From the NCBI GenBank assembly GCA_031258505.1, contig JAIRMT010000052.1:1-8136 (forward strand): a stretch of DNA of 8,136 nt, in the 5' to 3' direction. A program made the position numbers and the translations under genes. The notes beneath the pieces were generated by a model. It was not told where the DNA came from, did not search any database, and saw nothing but the letters and a program-made list of their open reading frames with translations. Origin of the DNA: Treponema sp. GTDB lineage: Bacteria > Spirochaetota > Spirochaetia > Treponematales > Breznakiellaceae. Shown here one piece after another: positions 1-5,245 of this stretch. Numbering within the stretch: position 1 is the stretch's first letter; every line of letters begins with the position of its first letter.

Positions 1-50
1 TGGAACCAGACTTCCGTTCCATGGAACCAAACCTTCGCGCCGTGGAACCA
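1..50. repeat. 21-bp tandem repeat, truncated by window edge
   Basis: The octamer TGGAACCA occurs at 1-8, 22-29 and 43-50, exactly 21 bp apart, so at least two full units and the head of a third are present. A perfect 12-bp palindrome GTTCCATGGAAC (16-27) spans the first unit boundary. The period is two DNA helical turns and also seven codons. The array probably continues to the left of the window. Confidence 0.75.
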
Positions 51-89
51 AAGGAAATGTTTTTTGATAAAACAGGCGTCGGTATCCAT
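1..89 (-). CDS. Possible small repeat protein, 5' part only (runs off the left edge)
   Basis: A minus-strand ATG at 89-87 opens a frame that stays open for 29 codons to the window edge. It is preceded by AAAGGA (102-97) seven bases upstream, a reasonable ribosome binding site. The peptide begins MDTDACFIKKHF and then enters a heptapeptide repeat, LWFHGAKV then WFHGTEV then WF, encoded by a 21-bp DNA repeat. Four of the six base differences between the two full units fall at third codon positions in this frame and the other two are conservative first-position changes (Thr/Ala, Glu/Lys). A period divisible by three keeps any frame open, and the plus strand of the same DNA is also open, so coding is not proven. 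It lies 257 bases downstream of the transporter operon on the same strand. I recognise no function. Confidence 0.35.
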   Translation of the reverse strand, partial: MDTDACFIKKHFLWFHGAKVWFHGTEVWF

Positions 90-156
90 TTCCTTATCCT
101 TTCCAGAATTCTTTTCCTCCTTTTATCTATTTTTGCTAACAGTGTCTAGCGCCTCT

Positions 157-187
157 TTGCACGGTGATAACGCATTTCGCCGTGCAA
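157..187. other. Inverted repeat / hairpin
   Basis: TTGCACGG (157-164) and CCGTGCAA (180-187) are perfect 8-bp inverted arms around a 15-base loop. Neither strand has a T-run after the stem, so it is not a canonical intrinsic terminator. It could be an operator-type palindrome or an mRNA 3'-end structure for the operon that ends at 347. Confidence 0.4.
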
Positions 188-270
188 CCCCGCCATGACG
201 CGGGCTTAAGCATTTCCAAAACCGATATGCGTACACTCCTCCACATACCAAGGCGATCCGTGATTTCCTC

Positions 271-307
271 CAAAATAAAATGCCTGAGCTATTCAGACGA
301 CAAGCTC
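271..307 (-). terminator. Weak candidate terminator after oppF
   Basis: On the minus strand, GAGCT (307-303) can pair with AGCTC (290-286) across a 12-base loop. A T-rich stretch ATTTTATTTT follows at 281-272. The stem is only 5 bp and the T tract starts four bases after it, so this is a poor match to an intrinsic terminator. It is listed because it is the only T-tract-associated hairpin I see immediately downstream of the operon. Confidence 0.22.
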
Positions 308-346
308 TTGAAACCCAACAGGAACGCACCTAACTAATCGCCAGCG

Positions 347-1327
347 CTACTTTGCAACGACACCGTAACAGGCGCAGTAGTGGCCGTCCTCGCCATCAAT
401 CGCCAGTTCCGGTGGAACCTGCTCTGAACAGACGCCAATGGCCTGGGGACAGCGGGTGTGAAACTTACAGCCTTTAGGCGCGTTTGCCGGTGAAGGCAGT
501 GCACCGGAAAGAATCACGCGGTTCATTTTGGCGTCGGGATCAGGCACGGGAATGGCGCTGAACAGAGCCTGCGTGTACGGATGCTTGGGATTGCTGAAAA
601 TGTCAGCAGTCTTGCCGTACTCCACAATGTTACCTAGATACATCACCGCCACGGTGTCAGAGATGTGTTCCACCACCGACAGATCGTGCGAGATAAACAG
701 GTAGGTCAGCTTGCGCTGCTCCTGCAAATCCATCAGCAGATTTATCACCTGCGCCTGTATCGACACGTCCAGCGCGGAAACCGGCTCATCACAGACAATG
801 AACTCAGGCTTGAGCGCCACGGCACGGGCAATGCAGATACGCTGGCGCTGACCGCCCGAAAACTCGTGCGGGTAACGCTGTTTGTAGTAGCCCTGTAGAC
901 CGCAATCGTTCATCACGCTGTCCAGATAGTCCTCATACTCAGACAGCGGAACAATGCCATGCTCCTTCACCGCCTCGCCGATGATTTCTCCCACTGGCAG
1001 GCGCGGAGAAAGGCTTGAGTAGGGGTCCTGAAAGATGATCTGCATACGGGGACGCAGGCGGCGCATCTCTTTACGGGTGTTGGAGTACACTTCTTTGTGG
1101 TTAAACAGCACATCGCCGCTCGTCTTATGCGTCAGGTTCAGAATAGCCCGGCCTGTGGTTGACTTACCACAGCCTGATTCCCCCACCAGCGCCATGGTTG
1201 TGCCTCGCTCAATCTTAAAGCTAATACCATCCACTGCTTTCACATGGCCTACAACTTTTTGCGTCAAACCAGCCTTAATCGGGTAATACATTTTGAGGTT
1301 GTTCACCTCAAGGATATAGTCGTTCAT
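347..1327 (-). CDS. oppF: Peptide ABC importer ATP-binding subunit, OppF/DppF type
   Basis: A 326-residue cytoplasmic ATPase that would pair with OppD to power import. All nucleotide-binding motifs are intact: Walker A GESGCGKST (49-57), Q-loop Gln100, signature FSGGQRQR (156-163), Walker B FIVCDEP (176-182), D-loop SALD (184-187) and H-loop His214. The C-terminal oligopeptide/dipeptide extension starts at NPKHPYT (246-252). Cysteines 287, 293, 300 and 318 have spacing C-x5-C-x6-C-x17-C (plus Cys320), the same as in OppD. I chose ATG 1327-1325 rather than an upstream in-frame ATG at 1504: it gives the normal family length, lies one base after the oppD stop, and is preceded by AAAGGGGGTG. The 59 upstream codons lie inside oppD in another frame and resemble nothing. 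Stop TAG at 349-347. Family assignment is firm; the OppF label against DppF is by gene order and homology pattern only. Confidence 0.95.
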   Translation of the reverse strand: MNDYILEVNNLKMYYPIKAGLTQKVVGHVKAVDGISFKIERGTTMALVGESGCGKSTTGRAILNLTHKTSGDVLFNHKEVYSNTRKEMRRLRPRMQIIFQDPYSSLSPRLPVGEIIGEAVKEHGIVPLSEYEDYLDSVMNDCGLQGYYKQRYPHEFSGGQRQRICIARAVALKPEFIVCDEPVSALDVSIQAQVINLLMDLQEQRKLTYLFISHDLSVVEHISDTVAVMYLGNIVEYGKTADIFSNPKHPYTQALFSAIPVPDPDAKMNRVILSGALPSPANAPKGCKFHTRCPQAIGVCSEQVPPELAIDGEDGHYCACYGVVAK

Positions 1328-1328
1328 C

Positions 1329-2468
1329 TTACACCCCCTTTGCGCGGTAACAGGAAACCCGATGGGTCGCCGAGAGCTGCTGTTCAGCCGGATACACTCC
1401 AGCGCACTCAATAGACGCTTTCTCACAACGGTCTCGGAAGTAACAGTAGTTGGGCATGTGTATAGGGTTAGGGACCCGTCCCGGAATGCTGTAGAGCCGG
1501 TCAACGTGGTGATTCAGCACTGGCTTACTCCGCATAAGCCCTACGGTGTAGGGATGCGCTGGATTGCGATAAATGTCAGCGGCAGTTCCACGCTCCACCA
1601 CGCGGCCTGAGTACATGACTACCACAAAGTCGGCCATCTCAGCTACAACGCCGAGGTCGTGGGTGATGAGCATAATGCCGGCATTGATGCGGTTTTTCAG
1701 ATCGCGCAGAAGCTCAAGTATCTGCGCCTGTATAGTAACGTCCAGCGCAGTGGTCGGCTCGTCGGCAATGATGAGCGAAGGCGCGCTTGCCAACGCCATC
1801 GAAATCATCACGCGCTGAACCATGCCGCCGGACAGCTCATGCGGGAACATAAGGTACACGCCTTCCGCATTGGAGATGCCCACCATTGAGAGCATTTCAA
1901 TGGTACGCTGTTTCACTGCTTGCTTTTCAGCGCTCTGTATGATTCCCCGCGCCAGCAGATCAGCCGCATGGAAGAAAAGCACCTCATCCACCTGATGACC
2001 TATCCGCAGCACTGGATTCAGACTGGTCATTGGCTCCTGAAAGATCATGGAGACAAGGTTGCCGCGAATCTTCCGCATGGTTTCAGGCGGTGTATGCGCA
2101 ATGTCATACACCACATCGCCTGCGGCAAAACGTATGGCGCCTTCCACGATCTGTCCATGGGGCTTCTGCAATAGCTGCATGAGCGAAAGGCTGGTTATGG
2201 ACTTGCCGCAGCCAGACTCACCCACCACGCCAACGGTTTTACCCTTAGGCACATCAAACGTAACCCCGTCCACTGCTTTGACTATGCCTACATCAGTATA
2301 GAACCATGTCTTCAGGTTATCAAACTCCACAAGGTTAGCGGGATTGCGCATACTGCTAAACTGCTTGGAGTCGCCCTCCTGCCGCCGCGTTTTCTCAAGC
2401 GCTGCAAGCGCCCGGCGCTTCTCCCGCGCAATCCTCCGCGCCTCAGCGCCGCTTATATAATCACTCAT
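1329..2468 (-). CDS. oppD: Peptide ABC importer ATP-binding subunit, OppD/DppD type
   Basis: A 379-residue ATPase partner of OppF on the cytoplasmic face of the permease pair. Motifs: Walker A GESGCGKS (83-90), Q-loop Gln144, signature LSGGMVQR (212-219), Walker B LIIADEP (232-238), D-loop ALD (241-243), H-loop His270. The peptide-transporter C-terminal domain begins at NPAHPYT (302-308) and carries Cys342, 348, 355 and 373 with C-x5-C-x6-C-x17-C spacing. Unusually, about 45 residues precede the ABC domain. This N-terminal extension is rich in Arg, Lys, Glu and Ala and could form a charged helix. The start ATG at 2468-2466 lies three bases after the oppC stop with GAGGTAAGG just upstream, so the extension looks genuine; a start at Met40 would lack this spacing to oppC. 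Both ATP sites appear competent. Confidence 0.95.
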   Translation of the reverse strand: MSDYISGAEARRIAREKRRALAALEKTRRQEGDSKQFSSMRNPANLVEFDNLKTWFYTDVGIVKAVDGVTFDVPKGKTVGVVGESGCGKSITSLSLMQLLQKPHGQIVEGAIRFAAGDVVYDIAHTPPETMRKIRGNLVSMIFQEPMTSLNPVLRIGHQVDEVLFFHAADLLARGIIQSAEKQAVKQRTIEMLSMVGISNAEGVYLMFPHELSGGMVQRVMISMALASAPSLIIADEPTTALDVTIQAQILELLRDLKNRINAGIMLITHDLGVVAEMADFVVVMYSGRVVERGTAADIYRNPAHPYTVGLMRSKPVLNHHVDRLYSIPGRVPNPIHMPNYCYFRDRCEKASIECAGVYPAEQQLSATHRVSCYRAKGV

Positions 2469-2471
2469 ACC

Positions 2472-4157
2472 TTACCTCTTCATTTTAGGATCAAAAGCAT
2501 CGCGTAGGCCGTCGCCGACAAAGTTGAAACCTAGCACGGTAACCAGAATGCAGAAACCAGCAGGTATCCACACATAGAGGTAGTTCGTCATAACATGTAC
2601 ATCGTTGACCGCGTTTAAGATATTGCCCCATGAGGCAAGGGGAAACTTGACCCCCAGTCCGAGGAACGACAAGGTTGACTCGGACAGAATCACGCCGCCC
2701 AAATCCATAGTGGCCACCACAATAAGCTGCGGGATCACGTTTGGTATCAAATGACGGAAGATACGGCGCGAAACACGCAAGCCAAGCGCTTCAGTAGCTA
2801 CCATGAACTCCTGCTCACGCAGGGACAGTATCTGACCCCGCACCACCCGCGCCACACCCGGCCAACTCATAAAGCCCATGATTAACATGAGTACATAGAT
2901 GCGAATGCCCGGATCAACCTTGTTGCCATCCATGAACGCGCCAACAATGAGGTACAGAGGTAATGAAGGGATGCAGATGATAGTGTCAACAACCCGCATA
3001 ATAATCATATCCGCCACCTTGCCAAAGTAACCCGCCAGACCGCCCATAACCACGCCAATAAGGATTTCGATAATCACAACGACAAAGCCGATGAGTAGAG
3101 ACACCCGCCCGCCATACATGAGCCGAACCACTACATCCATACCGTTTTTGTCTGTACCCAACCAGTGCTGAAGCGAAGGACCCTCCAGCATACTGACTAA
3201 TTGGGTTGACTGCGCGGTCTTAACCGAATACTGCCCGTCAACGCCAGATACCTGATAGCTAACGCCGTCAAAAGTGAACTCCGTCTCATTACCTGCAATG
3301 GCGTTCTCTATCATAGCGCGCATATCAGCGGACACAATCGTATTGGCAACAGTTGGCTGTATTGAATAGCGCGACGCGACAAACTGATCCACTCCGTTCA
3401 GGCTTATATAGTAAGACTCGCCAATGCGCCTTATCTCATAAGCATCCGCGAAACTCGCGCTGCCCATTGCCAGCGCCTGCTCAAAGTCCCGCAAGAGCTG
3501 GAAGTCAGCCTGAAAGTCGCTTGCCAGCGGACTGATAGTCAGGCGGGAGGCAAGAACAGCCTCACGGGACACCGCAAGGGTATAACGCCTGCCGGTTTGA
3601 CTGACACTGTACAAGAGTCCCTGGTGTTCAAAGATCGCGTTGTTACCTTCAATGGCCTGTATAGCGTCAGCCTGAAGCGCCTCGCTAAGAGACGCGCCGC
3701 CTTGAGGCATGAAGGTATACCGAATGCCGCCGGAAGTGATGTTGGCAAGCGGCATCCGCGCTGTAACCAGCCATGACTCCGCGCCAAGCGGCGCTATGGC
3801 GTACTCAACACCGTCAGCACTGAAGCTGCTCTGCCCGTTCTGTATCGCCGAAACCAATGCCCCTCTACTCATAACCGATAGCTCAAAGCCTTCAATCGTT
3901 GTGGTCTGGATTGTGTTACTGTAGGCAGCGCTCACAAAATCCCGTACCACTTCCTCGTAGGTCAAAAAAAGCTGGTCTTGGCGGTAGGGCATGAGCAATC
4001 CGCCCATAAATGAGAACAGGAACATGACAACAAGAATGACCATACCTATCAGCGCCAAGCGGTTAGCAAAAAATCGTTTCACCATCAGCGCCGATGGGGA
4101 CAGCACCTTTACCCGACGCTCATCGTCAAGCGCAAGTTCTTTTTCTTCTATATACAT
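2472..4157 (-). CDS. oppC: Peptide ABC importer permease, OppC type, with large extracytoplasmic insertion
   Basis: An inner-membrane permease subunit partnering OppB. Its 561 residues compare with about 300 for typical OppC. Residues 1-30 are cytoplasmic, TM1 spans about 34-56, and the conserved post-TM1 motif HWLGTDKNGMDV appears only at 330-341. Some 260 residues are therefore inserted in the periplasmic loop after TM1. The permease domain follows (about 340-555), with the ATPase-contacting EAA loop near 450-472 (TEALG at 455-459, HLIPN at 469-473) and LSFLGLGV at 496-503. The insertion appears to contain four diverged modules with the shared pattern AI-x-x-G-x-x-x-F, a Tyr-rich strand pair and a Leu/Ser end; the aligned Phe residues are 112, 176, 236 and 294. 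The start is one base after the oppB stop, with AAGGAT upstream. The insertion is in frame and the flanking domains are intact, so it is not an assembly error. Confidence 0.95.
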   Translation of the reverse strand: MYIEEKELALDDERRVKVLSPSALMVKRFFANRLALIGMVILVVMFLFSFMGGLLMPYRQDQLFLTYEEVVRDFVSAAYSNTIQTTTIEGFELSVMSRGALVSAIQNGQSSFSADGVEYAIAPLGAESWLVTARMPLANITSGGIRYTFMPQGGASLSEALQADAIQAIEGNNAIFEHQGLLYSVSQTGRRYTLAVSREAVLASRLTISPLASDFQADFQLLRDFEQALAMGSASFADAYEIRRIGESYYISLNGVDQFVASRYSIQPTVANTIVSADMRAMIENAIAGNETEFTFDGVSYQVSGVDGQYSVKTAQSTQLVSMLEGPSLQHWLGTDKNGMDVVVRLMYGGRVSLLIGFVVVIIEILIGVVMGGLAGYFGKVADMIIMRVVDTIICIPSLPLYLIVGAFMDGNKVDPGIRIYVLMLIMGFMSWPGVARVVRGQILSLREQEFMVATEALGLRVSRRIFRHLIPNVIPQLIVVATMDLGGVILSESTLSFLGLGVKFPLASWGNILNAVNDVHVMTNYLYVWIPAGFCILVTVLGFNFVGDGLRDAFDPKMKR

Positions 4158-4158
4158 A

Positions 4159-5148
4159 CTACGCTATCCTTACCCGCGGATCGACCACCGCATACATGAT
4201 GTCTGAGAGCAGGGTTCCCATCAGGGTGAGGAACGAGAGGAAGACCAGAAAGAACATGGTGAACGGTATGTCTCCCTGAGTTGTGGCTTGATAGGCCGTG
4301 TACCCAACACCAGGTATCTGAAACAGGGTTTCAGTTACCATAGCGCCGCCGAAGAGTCCGGGCAGTGTACCGGCAAGCATGGTAACCAGGGGAACAAGGG
4401 TGTTGCGAAACGCATGATGATTGATCACACGGTTTTCAGGCAGTCCTTTAGCTCGCGCTGTACGGATATAATCAGAATGAAGCACCTCAAGCATATTAGT
4501 GCGGGTATAGCGCATGAGAAACCCAATGCTGACTAGCGTTAAGGTTGCGACAGGAAGCACATAATGCTTGGCAACATCCAGCATCTGCTCAAGCGGCGGC
4601 ATGGTGAGGTAGTTGCGGCCAACCTTTCCGTACAGGTCGAACCAGCCTAGGTTTATCGAAAACACCAGCTTGAGCAGAGTAGCCAGAAAGAACGTGGGAA
4701 ACGAAATGCCAATCAGGGCGACCACTGTTACCGCGTAATCGGTTTTGCTGTACTGCTTCCGCGCCGCCAGCATACCCAAAGGTATGGCTATGCAGTATTC
4801 CAGTACGAGCGTACAGAACCCCAAGTACAGCGAATCCCCAATGACACTCGTGAATTTGTCCCACACCGGCATATTGAACAACCATGAATCCCCAAAGTTG
4901 CCCCGAACCGCGTTACCAAGCCAACTGAAGAAGCCGGCGATGATGCCCTTGTCCATGCCATACACCGCGCCAAGCTGGGCAACCCATTCCTCAAAACTAC
5001 GCGACGCGCCCGGCGCCATAGCCCGTTCACGCGCCTGTATCTCAATGTAGGACATAGGCAGATTACGCATCAGGCAGTAGATGATGAACGAGATGAAAAA
5101 TAGAATCATAACGGCTATCAAAAACCGCCTGATAATATACTTACGCAT
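4159..5148 (-). CDS. oppB: Peptide ABC importer permease, OppB/DppB type
   Basis: A 329-residue inner-membrane permease subunit of normal family length, which would form the translocation channel with OppC. TM1 is about 9-28. A periplasmic loop (30-100) includes GNFGDSW (83-89). Further hydrophobic segments lie at about 106-128, 138-163, 195-215, 250-272 and 295-320. The EAA loop that contacts the ATPases is at 226-250 (DYIRTARAKGL, then HHAFRNTLVP). TETLFQIPGVG (272-282) and the C-terminal VVDPRVR (321-327) are family hallmarks. ATG at 5148-5146 is preceded by AAGGGGG (5159-5153) and, five bases further up, by a strong hairpin in the oppA-oppB gap. Stop TAG at 4161-4159, one base before oppC. 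Nothing appears broken. Confidence 0.96.
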   Translation of the reverse strand: MRKYIIRRFLIAVMILFFISFIIYCLMRNLPMSYIEIQARERAMAPGASRSFEEWVAQLGAVYGMDKGIIAGFFSWLGNAVRGNFGDSWLFNMPVWDKFTSVIGDSLYLGFCTLVLEYCIAIPLGMLAARKQYSKTDYAVTVVALIGISFPTFFLATLLKLVFSINLGWFDLYGKVGRNYLTMPPLEQMLDVAKHYVLPVATLTLVSIGFLMRYTRTNMLEVLHSDYIRTARAKGLPENRVINHHAFRNTLVPLVTMLAGTLPGLFGGAMVTETLFQIPGVGYTAYQATTQGDIPFTMFFLVFLSFLTLMGTLLSDIMYAVVDPRVRIA

Positions 5149-5164
5149 TTATCCCCCTTGGAGA

Positions 5165-5200
5165 TGGTCAGGACTTTGCGTAAAAGCAAAGCCCTGACCA
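5165..5200 (-). promoter_or_regulatory. Intercistronic hairpin between oppA and oppB
   Basis: In the minus-strand transcript TGGTCAGGGCTTTGC (5200-5186) pairs with GCAAAGTCCTGACCA (5179-5165) across the loop TTTTAC, giving a 15-bp stem with one G-U wobble. No T-run follows; the next bases are TCTCC and then the oppB Shine-Dalgarno AAGGGGG. It therefore looks like an mRNA-processing or 3'-protection structure, or partial attenuator, of the kind known between binding-protein and permease genes in ABC operons, and not like a full terminator. The wobble is allowed only in the operon-sense RNA (the other strand would have an A-C mismatch), which supports a role at RNA level. Confidence 0.75.
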
Positions 5201-5205
5201 GAAGC

Positions 5206-5242
5206 AGTATCGCGGATACAAGTATCGCGGATACAAGTATCC
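5206..5242. repeat. Tandem 15-bp direct repeat of small palindromes after oppA stop
   Basis: AGTATCGCGGATACA occurs twice back to back (5206-5220 and 5221-5235), followed by a partial third copy AGTATCC (5236-5242). Each copy contains the inverted repeat GTATC-GCG-GATAC, and the junctions contain GGATAC-AA-GTATCC (5229-5242 perfect; 5214-5227 with a terminal mismatch). Alternative overlapping hairpins are therefore possible. The block lies just after the oppA stop (5248-5246) and before the long hairpin. Confidence 0.75.
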
Positions 5243-5245
5243 GAT

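Larger units (their letters stand above)
90..346. other. Intergenic region downstream of oppF
   Basis: About 257 bases between the oppF stop and the possible small ORF. I see no convincing gene: a 68-codon minus-strand frame (329-123) lacks a plausible ribosome binding site and family resemblance. The visible contents are a hairpin at 157-187, a weak terminator-like element near 271-307, and a strong purine tract AAAAGGAGG on the minus strand (124-116) that resembles a Shine-Dalgarno site but has no ATG/GTG/TTG at proper spacing. Confidence 0.6.

Noticed and set aside
1..198. Plus-strand partial protein ending at TGA 196-198 with WNQT-x-x-P repeats
   Set aside because: It is an open frame, but openness in the repeat is expected from the 21-bp period, and the downstream part is Ser/Phe-rich low-complexity sequence with no recognisable content. 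It remains an alternative to the minus-strand reading.
123..329. 68-residue minus-strand frame downstream of oppF
   Set aside because: No Shine-Dalgarno site at its ATG, atypical composition and no recognisable motif; it covers a hairpin and a terminator-like segment.
1328..1504. Longer oppF starting at an ATG at 1504
   Set aside because: The extra 59 residues lie inside oppD in another frame, resemble no ABC protein N-terminus, and the ATG at 1327 has a better RBS and normal operon spacing.
3539..3787. Additional ORFs inside the OppC insertion region
   Set aside because: They are in other frames of a continuous, well-behaved OppC reading frame and show no start signals or motifs.
5165..5200. 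Full intrinsic terminator after oppA
   Set aside because: The stem is strong but is followed by TCTCCAAGGGGG and not a T-run, and oppB has no obvious promoter of its own.
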